DNA of 64,000 bases from positions 992,001-1,056,000 of the forward strand of contig LT598468.1 in the NCBI GenBank assembly GCA_900074745.1. The letters run 5' to 3'. Positions within the stretch are counted from its first letter, which is position 1, and each line of letters starts with the position of its first letter. Made by a program: the position numbers and the translations under genes. The DNA comes from Lachancea mirantina. Taxonomy: Eukaryota; Ascomycota; Saccharomycetes; Saccharomycetales; Saccharomycetaceae. Shown piece by piece: positions 27,488 through 36,620 of the stretch. The notes beneath the pieces were generated by a model. That model was not told where the DNA came from. It did not search any database and was given only the letters and a program-made list of their open reading frames with translations.

Positions 27488-29065
27488 ATGGGGCATTTGT
27501 CATTTCAAGCGGCGCATGGGATCGTGTGGCCCACTTACGTCGTTTTGCTCATTACTGCTTCGATAGTAGCATACTGGAAGCGAGACTCGAAGACTTTTTT
27601 GTCGGCGAACGGGACTCAGAAAGGTGTTCCATTGGCGTTTAACTTCGTCGCGTCGGCATTGGGATGCGGTGTGTTAAGTGCGTACCCGCAAATCGCTAAC
27701 ATCGACGGGCTCCAGGGCCTGCTCGTCTACGCATTGGCGGGTGGACTTCCCATGTTTCTGTTTGCGTTTTTTGGCCCACAGCTCAAGAAACGTGCTCCTG
27801 AGGGCTTTGTTCTGACCGAGTGGGTTTTCCAGCGGTATGGCAAAGTGTGCGGGCTTTATTTGAGTGCGTGCACGATTTTGACCGTCTACCTGTTCATGGT
27901 GAGCGAGATCGCGTCGCTCAAATACGCGATTGAAACTTTGACCAACATCAAGGCTCTCCCTGTGGTGATCGTGGAATGTATCGTTACGACCATTTACACC
28001 AGCATCGGTGGGTTCCACATCTCGTTCCTCACGGACACTCTTCAGGTGGGTATCGTGTTTGTGCTTTTGATCGTGGTCGCATGCGCAATGGGCCGCTACG
28101 TCGAGATCGACCGTTCCAAGATCGGGCCCTCGGGCCTGCTCAAGGGCAACAAGCTCGGCTGGCAACTCGTGTACATCTTGGTGGTGGCCATCTTCACCAA
28201 CGATTTCTTTATGAGTGGGTTCTGGCTACGTACGTTCGCGGCCCGTTCCAACAAGGACCTGATAATGGGTTGCAGTATCGCATTCTTCGTTTTGACCGCC
28301 TTTGTCACCGTGGTCGGTGTCACGGGTTTCATCGCCGTTTGGGCTGGACTTGTCGAGGTCGCTGACCAAGAAAATTCGGGCGCCTGTTTTTTCATTCTTT
28401 TGGCGCAATTACCCTCGTGGGTCATGGGATTCACACTGGTCTTCGTCGCGGTTTTGTCAACGTGTACTTTGGACTCTCTGCAAAGTGCCCTCGTTTCTAC
28501 GATCTCGAACGACGTCTTCCGCAACAAACTACCCATCATCTACGTGCGTAGTATTGTCGTGGCCATTATGGTACCTGTTGTGGTCGTCGGTCTGATCGCT
28601 GAGGACGTTTTGACCATTTACCTGATCGTTGACCTTTTGTCCAGTACCGTGGTGCCGATTTTGATGCTGGGTCTTTCGTCCAAATTTTTTTTCCTCACCG
28701 CCTGGGAAGTCATCGGCGGCGGTCTTGGCGGTATCCTAGCCGTGTGGATTTTTGGTACCGTATACTACAACTCTCCAAAAGAGGGTGGAAGACTGCTGTT
28801 GATTTGGAATGGCCTCTACGTTAACGACTGGTCGACTTTCGGAGCTTTCGTTGTTGCACCTTTTGGCGGTGTTCTAGCCGGTTTCCTCGTGCTTGCAGCT
28901 CGTTCTGCGATCCGCTACGTGTACTGCAAACACAAGGGCATCGAATTCGATGTTTTCACCAAAAAGCCCACACTCCCTGCCGAAGGTTCTCATCTTCTCG
29001 AGGTGGACTCCTCCAAAAAGGGTCAATACACAAGCGAATCTCTCGAGGTGAACGACTCCGCATAA
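27488..29065 (+). CDS. Sodium:solute symporter (SSS) family carrier
   Basis: 525 residues, ATG start, about 13 hydrophobic segments from residue 10 to 475. It shows the SSS-like pattern of long helices with the start ANGTQKGVPLAFNFVASALGCGVLSAYPQ (sodium/substrate helix 1), TDTLQVGIVFVLL, and a helix VAVLSTCTLDSLQSALVSTISNDVF typical of the fifth repeat helix. It is distantly related to fungal urea transporter Dur3 but shorter (Dur3 has about 700), and the substrate is not identifiable. Codon use is strongly biased and GC-rich, suggesting good expression. S. cerevisiae has no counterpart at the BUR6/AFR1 position, so it is a lineage-retained or acquired gene here. Confidence 0.8.
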   Translation: MGHLSFQAAHGIVWPTYVVLLITASIVAYWKRDSKTFLSANGTQKGVPLAFNFVASALGCGVLSAYPQIANIDGLQGLLVYALAGGLPMFLFAFFGPQLKKRAPEGFVLTEWVFQRYGKVCGLYLSACTILTVYLFMVSEIASLKYAIETLTNIKALPVVIVECIVTTIYTSIGGFHISFLTDTLQVGIVFVLLIVVACAMGRYVEIDRSKIGPSGLLKGNKLGWQLVYILVVAIFTNDFFMSGFWLRTFAARSNKDLIMGCSIAFFVLTAFVTVVGVTGFIAVWAGLVEVADQENSGACFFILLAQLPSWVMGFTLVFVAVLSTCTLDSLQSALVSTISNDVFRNKLPIIYVRSIVVAIMVPVVVVGLIAEDVLTIYLIVDLLSSTVVPILMLGLSSKFFFLTAWEVIGGGLGGILAVWIFGTVYYNSPKEGGRLLLIWNGLYVNDWSTFGAFVVAPFGGVLAGFLVLAARSAIRYVYCKHKGIEFDVFTKKPTLPAEGSHLLEVDSSKKGQYTSESLEVNDSA

Positions 29066-29624
29066 TTTTACAAACGGTCAACAAACTACGCGCACCCTAA
29101 TTTCTCATATAATTTAGAAAGTCGAAACAAAAGTCTCAAAGCTGCGTATTCTGTCTGCATTGATCTAATCACTCTTAGAAAAGGTCTGCAAATCAATTTT
29201 GTTAAGAGCCCAATGGCCAAGAAAAAGCCTTTGCTAAAGTGCCGGCCTCTGAAACTCGAAAGCCCTTCGTTCAAAGTGCGATCAACACTTCAATTTTCAT
29301 GGGGCTTTGTTAAAATACGAAAAATTCAACAAACCCATTCTTCAAATATAAAACCGTTTTATTCTTTAGAGGACCAGACTGGGCAAACGAGACCAGTCCG
29401 ACCCTTTACACTGTGTGACGATTCAGACTCTGATTGTTCAGTTTTGTTGAAAAGAAGGACCGGTTCCAGGGCTTATTCAAGTCGTTACAGAAACTCCGAA
29501 TCCAATTGAATCATACGTTCTAAATTTAAGTCAGCCAGACTAGGAGGAACTTTTAATGTCGATCGCATGAAACGATCATAATTCTCTCGCTTTACACAAC
29601 CACAACTTATTAGACTAGCCTAGA
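29066..29624. other. Intergenic SSS carrier-AFR1
   Basis: 559 bp. A 98-codon ATG frame (29213-29509, plus strand) is listed separately as a doubtful small gene. Otherwise nothing was recognised. Confidence 0.35.
29213..29509 (+). CDS. Doubtful small ORF upstream of AFR1
   Basis: 98 codons with an ATG, basic at the start (MAKKKPLLKCRPLKLES) and with an acidic-serine then arginine-serine end (DDSDSDCSVLLKRR). It lies 115 bp before AFR1 in the same direction. I do not recognise a family. It could be a chance frame, a long uORF, or a fast-evolving small gene. AFR1 itself aligns from its own start with S. cerevisiae, so this is not a missing AFR1 exon. Confidence 0.2.
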   Translation: MAKKKPLLKCRPLKLESPSFKVRSTLQFSWGFVKIRKIQQTHSSNIKPFYSLEDQTGQTRPVRPFTLCDDSDSDCSVLLKRRTGSRAYSSRYRNSESN

Positions 29625-31727
29625 ATGAGCTTTCCTGGACAATCTTTCAACGACAGCGGCAGCGTTTACTCGAGATCTTCGTCGCATTTCGAGACCGAAG
29701 CGAAAGACGGTCGATTGATGCCTAGATCGGGCTCTACGTCGGATCTGTTCGAGGTTCCTTCGAGCCGGGTCAAACCGAAACCATACAGACGGTTCAACAG
29801 CTCTCGGGCGCTCCCAACGCAGAACTTGAGCCATATTCCGGAAAAACGACAAAATTCGTCACCGGCGTATTTGGCATCTTACGAGCGGCAACTGCCGCAG
29901 CTACGGCCGCAGCCGCGGCAGCAGGTGTCTGTCATGCAAATGACGCCTTATCAGATGCAGAGGAGACAGATGAAAAATAGTTTCCAGTTTCCGAACGGCG
30001 AAAGCTTTACTCCGCGGAACCAAAGCGTAAGAACGTTTCAAAACGAGTCAGGTGGTAGGATGCTGCCGAAATCTGCGAGCTGCAGCAATTTTCATCCAGT
30101 TTCAGGTCAAACTCACCAAACCCCGTCGATTAGGGATTCTGTTCCTGGGCCCCTGATTGCAATACCTGCTCGTCCGTCGAGCGAATTGAATAGAAGAGAC
30201 AATCTTCATTTGACTCCTCCAAATCTACCCCGAAATGACCTCAAGAGGTATTCCAGTCTTTCCAGTCTTTCCAAACTGCCCACTTATCCGTCTGCTCCAG
30301 TTAACCCGCCAGTGGCTTTTGGTCTCCGTAACGACACCAACAGTCAAGGCAAAAATCGACCTAGTCCCACCCGTGCCAACCCCTCCATCTACTCGCATAA
30401 TAATTTTAGCAGTCTATTGCCGAAAGCGCAGGTCGCCTCCAGTAACACGTCCACATCTAATAGCAGCAACAGTCTGAGAAGTGAAAATGTCGTTAGCAGC
30501 AATACGAGCAGCAGTCCAAGTGAAGCGGCAGAAATTCCGGATGTTGTGAAACGTGGCTCCCTTCGAACTAACAGCAAGCGGAAGCACGAACTACAGGTGA
30601 CGTCAAAGCATCCGAGTGTTCAATCTATTAAAGCAACCTCGAACGTCGAGAAAAGCACATGCGCAAACTCTAAAGACGCTGGACCTTCTCCTTCAAAAAC
30701 TGACATCAACGCGGTCGAAGACAAGCTTCCGACTTTGAAACGGTCACGCTCTTCTCGTCTGGGATCTTTCTTCAAGAAATTACTTCCGTCGACCAAAAAG
30801 CAGCAAGCGAAAATGAAGCCCTCCAAGAGCCTTCAGCACAAATTGCCCTCAGTAGATGTCGACAAAGTAAAACCACCCATGCCGCACTCAAATGGCACTA
30901 AGTCAAGCAGTATGAATACTGAGCCACAAAAAGATCGTTCTGAGTCGCCAACAAGCGATGAAACAAAGAAGGATGGAACTGATATCTATGATCTGGACGA
31001 TATCGATCTAGATGATGACGAAAGTGACATGTTGATGGACATAGACTTGGTGTTCGACAGTCTTCTTCTGAAGAGCGACCATTCACGCATTACCAGGGCA
31101 ATTCAGTCGAAGACCCAGCAATCTGACCCTGCATCTACTGGTGTCGATACGACTCCGGATTTGCCAGCGACCGTGCAATCGCAGTTGCAACAGGATACCC
31201 TGTTGGATCCTAAACTAATTAATGACTTTTCAAAGCTGGGCTCGTTGATCGATCTAGAAAAGGAGCAAGGTACGAAAAAGTCAGTTCCGGATCCCCGCTC
31301 TTATCCGCCTCCTAGGTCTCAAAAAAGGCCAAGACTGCTCAATAAGGACTCTGCCGTTGGATTTTATCGCCAACATGCTTCTAAGGGCAATACCCCTCCT
31401 GAGTTTACGGAAGCGCTGCTTCAAGATCTTTACAGAGATTGGCATGTTGTCCATTTAAATTGCAATGTCACTTCTCTGAGGCCAAGCATTAGAGACAAAA
31501 CACTGCCCAAGTCTGTTCGATTTGGTGATTCTGTATTTGTCAACGACACATATGCAGCAGCGGATTACGAACGTAGCGACAAAACCTTCATTAAGATGCG
31601 TCGGAAAATCATGCAAAAGAACTCGGCTAATTTTGTCTCCGCCATTAAACTGGAACTTAACGAATTCAAGAGGAATGAAATGCCGGTTCATGAGGACAGT
31701 TCAGGGAACACTCATTTTTTTTATTAG
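29625..31727 (+). CDS. AFR1: AFR1 (AFR1/YER158C orthologue), septin and receptor regulator
   Basis: 700 residues with ATG start. Most of the protein is Ser/Asn/Pro-rich and disordered, with conserved islands: RLMPRSGSTSDLF (about 30-42), MTPYQMQRRQMKNSFQFPNGE (about 104-124), a basic patch LKRSRSSRLGSFFKKLL, and a C-terminal block from about residue 595 to 680 (DLYRDWHVVHLN and VYVNDTY-type FVNDTYAAADYERSDKTF). A PP1 docking motif KSVRF is at 629-633, consistent with reported Afr1-Glc7 binding. In S. cerevisiae Afr1 promotes pheromone-receptor adaptation and mating-projection shape through the septin Cdc12. This is the single pre-duplication gene of AFR1 and YER158C. Confidence 0.85.
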   Translation: MSFPGQSFNDSGSVYSRSSSHFETEAKDGRLMPRSGSTSDLFEVPSSRVKPKPYRRFNSSRALPTQNLSHIPEKRQNSSPAYLASYERQLPQLRPQPRQQVSVMQMTPYQMQRRQMKNSFQFPNGESFTPRNQSVRTFQNESGGRMLPKSASCSNFHPVSGQTHQTPSIRDSVPGPLIAIPARPSSELNRRDNLHLTPPNLPRNDLKRYSSLSSLSKLPTYPSAPVNPPVAFGLRNDTNSQGKNRPSPTRANPSIYSHNNFSSLLPKAQVASSNTSTSNSSNSLRSENVVSSNTSSSPSEAAEIPDVVKRGSLRTNSKRKHELQVTSKHPSVQSIKATSNVEKSTCANSKDAGPSPSKTDINAVEDKLPTLKRSRSSRLGSFFKKLLPSTKKQQAKMKPSKSLQHKLPSVDVDKVKPPMPHSNGTKSSSMNTEPQKDRSESPTSDETKKDGTDIYDLDDIDLDDDESDMLMDIDLVFDSLLLKSDHSRITRAIQSKTQQSDPASTGVDTTPDLPATVQSQLQQDTLLDPKLINDFSKLGSLIDLEKEQGTKKSVPDPRSYPPPRSQKRPRLLNKDSAVGFYRQHASKGNTPPEFTEALLQDLYRDWHVVHLNCNVTSLRPSIRDKTLPKSVRFGDSVFVNDTYAAADYERSDKTFIKMRRKIMQKNSANFVSAIKLELNEFKRNEMPVHEDSSGNTHFFY

Positions 31728-32020
31728 TTAAATAGAGTATTATAGCATAGTTATTAAGGTTTTCATGATCATTATTGTTTAGTCAGCTAGAAATGACATT
31801 TGGATACAAAAGTTTGATGGCATTTTACTAAGTTCAAAATTCTGATACAATTCAAACCCAAGGAGGTCGATGAGATTAGCAATTGCTTGAAAGTTGATCA
31901 TGACCAATATCGAAACTAATCAAAATTTATGAACTTGTACCTTCTAGGGAACTGGGAACTGCTGGGCTGAATCTCTGTTAGGCCTATATAGGTAAAACAC
32001 TTGACGATCTTCATGAATTA

Positions 32021-32092
32021 TCCGATATAGTGTAACGGCTATCACATCACGCTTTCACCGTGGAGACCGGGGTTCGACTCCCCGTATCGGAG
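32021..32092 (+). tRNA. tRNA-Glu (TTC)
   Basis: A 72-nt cloverleaf starting TCCGATATAGTGTAACGGCT, with anticodon TTC at 32054-32056, T-arm GGGGTTCGACTCCCC and acceptor end CGGA plus G. A run of six T (32093 on) is the Pol III terminator. It has no intron and appears identical to the standard yeast tRNA-Glu(UUC). Confidence 0.97.
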
Positions 32093-32242
32093 TTTTTTCA
32101 TTTTTAGTGTTTTTTCCATGAGTTGAAAGCTCAACGTAAAAGTAAACCTTCTGGTACTGGAAAACCTTACTGCTCTGCTTTTACAACGATTTCATTAAAT
32201 CGATTACTAGACTCAATTGTTCTCGAACATCTCAAACTCGGC

Positions 32243-32839
32243 ATGGATCATGCAAGGAACTTTTACCAGACGATTTTAAAGTCATCCCACCCGCTCACGC
32301 TTTCGTTCCACATATTTGGAAAAGCTGCTCCGATAGTACTCTATTTGATCGGATCATGGTTTATGAGCTTTACGGCGCATTTCATAGCGGTGCTTCTGCT
32401 ACTGGCAGTCGATTTCTATATTACGAAAAACATTACCGGCAGGAAACTGGTCCAACTACGTTGGTGGTATAATTCGTCCGGCACCGATAAAGAAACGTTT
32501 ACATTTGAATCCTACAAACAGTACCCACCTGGATCTCCTATCAATCCTATAGACTCCAAATTGTTTTGGTGGTCATTATACGTAGCGCCTGGTGCTTGGA
32601 TGCTTTTTGGTGTGTTCTGCGTCTTGCAACTGAGGTTTTTGTATCTGATCTTGGTCGCGATTGGTGTTTCTCTAACGGGATGGAACGCTCAGGGTTTCAG
32701 GAGTTGCGGCAAATGGGATCCCAATCAAACCCCGGATCAATTTGCCTCGTGGATGAACTTCAGCGGACTTCCCAACTTTGGCGGGCTCACAAATTTTGGC
32801 AATCTGATGACAGTTCAAAATTTGTTCCAACGCAATTAA
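32243..32839 (+). CDS. TVP23: TVP23, Golgi vesicle membrane protein
   Basis: 198 residues from ATG 32243; the frame opens earlier at a TTG but the S. cerevisiae protein (199 residues) also starts MDxARNFYxTILKSSHPL, so this ATG is chosen. Four membrane segments, with LTKNITGRKLVQLRWWY-type and ESYKQYPPGSPINPIDSKLFWW blocks conserved. Tvp23 is an integral protein of late Golgi compartments, functionally linked with Yip4 and Yip5. It follows AFR1 as in YDR085C-YDR084C, with tRNA-Glu between. Confidence 0.94.
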   Translation: MDHARNFYQTILKSSHPLTLSFHIFGKAAPIVLYLIGSWFMSFTAHFIAVLLLLAVDFYITKNITGRKLVQLRWWYNSSGTDKETFTFESYKQYPPGSPINPIDSKLFWWSLYVAPGAWMLFGVFCVLQLRFLYLILVAIGVSLTGWNAQGFRSCGKWDPNQTPDQFASWMNFSGLPNFGGLTNFGNLMTVQNLFQRN

Positions 32840-32874
32840 CACTAGCATTACGAGTGAACTAATTGTAAAGACTT

Positions 32875-34026
32875 TTACCTCCTTTTATAGATACAAGGTT
32901 TAAGAAGCCATTCGCCTTCTGCTTGTTTATTCCTACGCTTCTGCAAGGTCTCCTTTTGCGTTTCAACTTCGATAAATTTCTGCTTCCTTTCCAGCTTCGC
33001 TTTACGTTCTTCAATGATCTCACGTGGTGGTTTAAAGAATTCAAATCTTGTGAACATTTTGTTGGTGTCATCGGTTGTCTTGTGGAAAAATCCAAGCAAT
33101 TTGAGCGCATCTACGAATTCTTCGCCCTTACCGTCGGCAAACCTAGATTTGATTTCTGCGATCCAAAGTTCACCTCTTGGTGCTAAAATTCGGTACGCTT
33201 CCTCGATAAAATCCAGAAAGTTGGTACCCATGAGGGCTAAACAAAAAACGACCACAGTACAAGATTCGTCTTTCAATGGAACGTGCTTAATGTCGGCCAC
33301 GGTGATCCTCTCATTCACCTTTTTCAGGTCGAAGCTATGCACCTCACATTTTTTTTGATGATGTTTCTTGGCTTTCTTGTTATGACGTTTGAAGAAATTA
33401 CTGACGTCTAGTGCTAGTTGAGCTTCTCCACAACCCATATCGCTAATGACTATTTTCTTGCTGTCGGATAACCCGGGAAGACCACCCGGGGCGTTGACGG
33501 GCCTTTTTGACCGCCTTTCGATTTCGCTCACAAAAACATTGACAGGATTCTCGGGCCATGACTGTACTTGCGACCTGAACCCTTCGTGGTACTCGTCAAA
33601 GACTTCGGGCTGTTTTTTCACAAGACGTAGCGCCTCATCAGACGAAATTGTATACAGTTGCTCATTGATCCACCGGAACCTCGATCCACTCAGTTTAGCA
33701 AGCATTTTCTTCTGCAAAGCAGTAAGTGGCTTCTTGACGTCCAGCTGGACGTTTTGCTCGGTATCTTCATCTTCTTGAATCTTCCTCTTCTTGTTGTTTT
33801 TCCGCGTATTTTCCTCAACACTTGGAACAGCTACAGCAGTACTAGAATATTGTTCGGTTTCAACTGGCTCGGAACGAGACGTGGTCTGTAGTGTCGAATC
33901 ATTGCCGTTTTTCGAAGCTTTGGCCCTCTTCTTTTTGTCTTTCTTTTTCGAAGGTTTTGAAGAAGCGTTGTCAAACGAAACTTTGGTAGTTTTCAAATCC
34001 CAGCCTTCTACTTGAAATAGTGGCAT
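32875..34026 (-). CDS. RRP8: RRP8, 25S rRNA m1A methyltransferase
   Basis: 383 residues (S. cerevisiae 392), ATG 34026. The first 130 residues are a Lys/Ser-rich nucleolar-type tail with a basic stretch SKKKDKKKRAKASKNG. The Rossmann methyltransferase domain follows: LQKKMLAKLSGSRFRWINEQLYT, VISDMGCGEAQLA (SAM motif I), DIKHVPLKDESCTVVVFCLALMGTNF and RILAPRGELWIAEIKSRF. Rrp8 makes m1A645 in helix 25.1 of 25S rRNA and takes part in A2 cleavage. PAC and RRPE elements lie within 110 bp upstream. Convergent with TVP23, as in YDR083W-YDR084C. Confidence 0.95.
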   Translation of the reverse strand: MPLFQVEGWDLKTTKVSFDNASSKPSKKKDKKKRAKASKNGNDSTLQTTSRSEPVETEQYSSTAVAVPSVEENTRKNNKKRKIQEDEDTEQNVQLDVKKPLTALQKKMLAKLSGSRFRWINEQLYTISSDEALRLVKKQPEVFDEYHEGFRSQVQSWPENPVNVFVSEIERRSKRPVNAPGGLPGLSDSKKIVISDMGCGEAQLALDVSNFFKRHNKKAKKHHQKKCEVHSFDLKKVNERITVADIKHVPLKDESCTVVVFCLALMGTNFLDFIEEAYRILAPRGELWIAEIKSRFADGKGEEFVDALKLLGFFHKTTDDTNKMFTRFEFFKPPREIIEERKAKLERKQKFIEVETQKETLQKRRNKQAEGEWLLKPCIYKRR

Positions 34027-34108
34027 GCCTAGCCGATTGATCTATTATTATTGCTTTATATTGGGCTAGTTCAAGGTTGACCCATAAGTCCATTTTTCCA
34101 ATCCGTAG

Positions 34109-34133
34109 CTCATCGCTCTAGGACTGAAAATTT
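34109..34133 (-). promoter_or_regulatory. PAC and RRPE elements upstream of RRP8
   Basis: In the direction of RRP8, an RRPE-like element lies at 34125-34133 (TGAAAATTT on the plus strand) and PAC (GCGATGAG) at 34109-34116, 83-107 bp from the ATG. This is the same pair as before RRP1. Confidence 0.8.
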
Positions 34134-34143
34134 GACGAAGCAG

Positions 34144-35442
34144 TCACGTGATTTGAGATGAGCTCACTAGCGGAGAAAGAGAGCTTACCAGCACCAATGT
34201 ACCATCCAAACCTTCATCAATGCGTGCCTCGGTCTTGGATTTACCATTTCCGCCCAGAAGTTTGAGAATTTCTCCCAAAATCATTTCCAGCATGATTTTG
34301 GTCGTATAGAATTTACCAGTGATGAAACTGATTTGAGCATGATCAATTTTGGTTTTCTCTGTTTTCGAAGTCTTGTTCAGTCTCAACAAGTCCGACAGGT
34401 ATTTGCAGCAAATTTTGAGGTTCTTGGTGTTGATGATCTTGCCGTTTGCAAATACACTTATTACCCCACACTCGACGTACAATTGTAAGGTTCTCTTAAA
34501 TAGTAGTTCTTTTGTCTTCTTCATGGATGGGTTCTTCGCATCGTGGAATTGTGCCAGAGTCGCTGTGGTCAAACCCTCGTACAGTTGCGGAGACTTGTAA
34601 ACGTTCATAGCTGAGACTTCGACACTTTTGTAGAACATTAAAAGTCGCAAGAACCGTTTTTGATAGTTTCTTAGAAGGGTGTTGTCACTGGATGAATCCT
34701 CCTCAGATGGCAAGCCCCGCATGTTGACGGAATCATCAAGTAAAAAATCCAAACAAAAATTCGAATCGTTAAACTGACCTGCGACATCGACCCACCCGCG
34801 TCCATGGTCCAAACTGGCAGAATCTGCAATCTGAAGACCTCTATGGACAAATTGTCGTTCCAAATCGTTTAAAAACAAACTCTGTTCAGAATCGTCTCCC
34901 AGCTCACCAGAAGCCAACTTCCAAGGTCTCTTAAGCTCTGCACGCATCTTTATCGCAGACTTCCAAAACTCAATCTCCATAACGAAACCCGCACACATGT
35001 CCACAGCCCTTACTTCAAGCTCTCCGAACCGGTTCAATTTCCCCGAGAGTTTAAGCCTTCTGCCAGTGAGATCCCCACCAGGCATGCCACTGGCTAACAA
35101 CAAAGTCCTAGTGCATTTACACACCAAAAGCGAACCCTGGGCACCGCTGTAATCATCAAGACTGAAAACTGCGAAATCTGTCACACCGAAAAACTTCCAA
35201 CGCCATCCAATAACAGTACCAGCCACACTTACCTCCCTAATCGGATGATTCTGATAAAACCACACCTCCGATTCCCCCGTATAGAATTTTTTCAAATTCT
35301 CTTCTGTTCGAGTATGATAAAATGCGATATCTGCTATAAAACATGGAACAGAACACTGGTAAAACCGGCTTTTTGGGAACAACCAAGGTACGTAAAGCTC
35401 CAATCCAGCTTCCTTGTGCACTATATGCGCTGAATCCCCCAT
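34144..35442 (-). CDS. STN1: STN1, telomere capping CST subunit
   Basis: 432 residues (S. cerevisiae 494), ATG 35442. An N-terminal OB-fold region (about 50-180) has the family's WFYQNHPIREVSVAGTVIGWRWKFFGVTDFAVFSLDD, aligning with yeast FWKNHPLQQIHLIGCIIGLQFKW. The C-terminal half is helical, fitting tandem winged helices. Stn1 with Cdc13 and Ten1 caps telomeres and recruits polymerase alpha. It lies in tandem with RRP8 in the same direction with about 117 bp between, as in YDR082W-YDR083W. The gene evolves fast, so identity rests on the OB block and position. Confidence 0.9.
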   Translation of the reverse strand: MGDSAHIVHKEAGLELYVPWLFPKSRFYQCSVPCFIADIAFYHTRTEENLKKFYTGESEVWFYQNHPIREVSVAGTVIGWRWKFFGVTDFAVFSLDDYSGAQGSLLVCKCTRTLLLASGMPGGDLTGRRLKLSGKLNRFGELEVRAVDMCAGFVMEIEFWKSAIKMRAELKRPWKLASGELGDDSEQSLFLNDLERQFVHRGLQIADSASLDHGRGWVDVAGQFNDSNFCLDFLLDDSVNMRGLPSEEDSSSDNTLLRNYQKRFLRLLMFYKSVEVSAMNVYKSPQLYEGLTTATLAQFHDAKNPSMKKTKELLFKRTLQLYVECGVISVFANGKIINTKNLKICCKYLSDLLRLNKTSKTEKTKIDHAQISFITGKFYTTKIMLEMILGEILKLLGGNGKSKTEARIDEGLDGTLVLVSSLSPLVSSSQIT

Positions 35443-35606
35443 CCGACGGAACCGGCTCTGTTCTGCAACTTCATCATTTCGGCGATGCCCGAAAGTCTTT
35501 ATCTATATTAGAGACGTATATAAGGAACACTTGAAGATGTCAACAAGCCACGAAATATCACGTTGACAAGAACCGACCATTTGAAAGCCGGATTCTGGCA
35601 GTAAAA

Positions 35607-36047
35607 ATGGCTTCCAAACCGCCTATAACTTGCCATATTTTGGATACTACTACGGGTACTCCCGCAAGTGGGGTAGTGTGTTCTTTGTTTTATACTTCTG
35701 TCAAAGATGTTGGTGACACGGTTGAAATTTTGAGTTCAGAACCTTTCGCGATGGCTAGAACTAATGAGGACGGTAGAGTCCCTGGTTGGGTGTTTGATCC
35801 GGATCCGAAAAGACGAGAAGCGTTACGTGAATTGGGAGTAGTAAAGGACAAATCCACCTTGGTATGGTCGGAATTGAAACAGGGAGTTTATAAGATCCGG
35901 TTCCAAACGGGTAAGTATTTCAGTGGCAAGCAGAAGGAGACATTTTTCCCTTTTGTCGATGTGGTTTTTGAAGTAAGTGATACTAGACATTACCATATTC
36001 CTTTGCTTCTGAGTAATTACAGTTATTCGACCTACAGAGGCAGCTAA
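35607..36047 (+). CDS. 5-hydroxyisourate hydrolase (transthyretin-like)
   Basis: 146 residues, ATG start. The HIU hydrolase family signature is complete: ITCHILDTTTGTPA with H10, TNEDGRVPG with R57, YHIPLLLS with H130 and the C-terminal YRGS (143-146), which marks hydrolases apart from transthyretin. It opens 5-hydroxyisourate to OHCU in urate breakdown after uricase. There is no clear peroxisomal targeting signal at the C-terminus. A 25-residue stretch between the two halves is longer than in bacterial enzymes (about 110-120). S. cerevisiae lacks this gene at the STN1-PDC2 position; it has lost urate degradation. Divergent from STN1. Confidence 0.92.
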   Translation: MASKPPITCHILDTTTGTPASGVVCSLFYTSVKDVGDTVEILSSEPFAMARTNEDGRVPGWVFDPDPKRREALRELGVVKDKSTLVWSELKQGVYKIRFQTGKYFSGKQKETFFPFVDVVFEVSDTRHYHIPLLLSNYSYSTYRGS

Positions 36048-36620
36048 TGATACAGCGATGCAGCGAAGATGGAGGCATCTAAGGACACAGCTGACAAAGC
36101 AGCGGTGCCATTTCAGCGACAGAGTTGCACTGTGAAGGCCCTGCGCAAGAGTAGAAGGGCATCTTTTCATGATTTCATCGAGAAACGTTGTCTCGGCCCC
36201 GGGTGGCCACTTTGAATGCGGAAAAAAGACTACCGGTTCGTCAAATACTGAATCTCCAATAGATTCACATCCCAACGCACCTTTTCGCCATTTAAGCTTA
36301 AATATAAGACCCTCTTCTCTAGCCGAGTCTCATCTACATGTGATTCCCAATATATATATATTTTTCGGTTAGGTTTCCCACTAAAAGTAAAAACTCCGGT
36401 GATCGAAATTTGGGGCGAAGATCTTTGACTTCATAGGGCTTGTATCGCAGTCTAAGGCATTTTAAAGCCTAGAATAGTTCGAGGTCAAGTGGGACACTCC
36501 TTTGAGACGAAACAAGCGAGCCTTTACGGTCACTGGAAGTAATTTTAGAGGCGATCAAGTCTAATCACTCGGACCTCGGTATTAAGACAGCAGACAACAG
36601 CGCAAGATATAGAGGAGAGG
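36048..36620. other. Intergenic HIU hydrolase-PDC2
   Basis: 573 bp upstream of PDC2 with no supported gene. A short (TA)n run ATATATATAT lies near 36350-36362. The minus-strand frame at 35823-36275 overlaps the HIU hydrolase end antisense and is dismissed. Confidence 0.35.

Noticed and set aside
27087-27503. 138-codon minus-strand frame upstream of the SSS carrier
   Set aside because: It overlaps the carrier's start, has no recognisable family and ordinary promoter composition.
32118-32242. Upstream ATG and TTG starts for TVP23
   Set aside because: The ATG at 32118 hits a stop after one codon, and the family start aligns at 32243.
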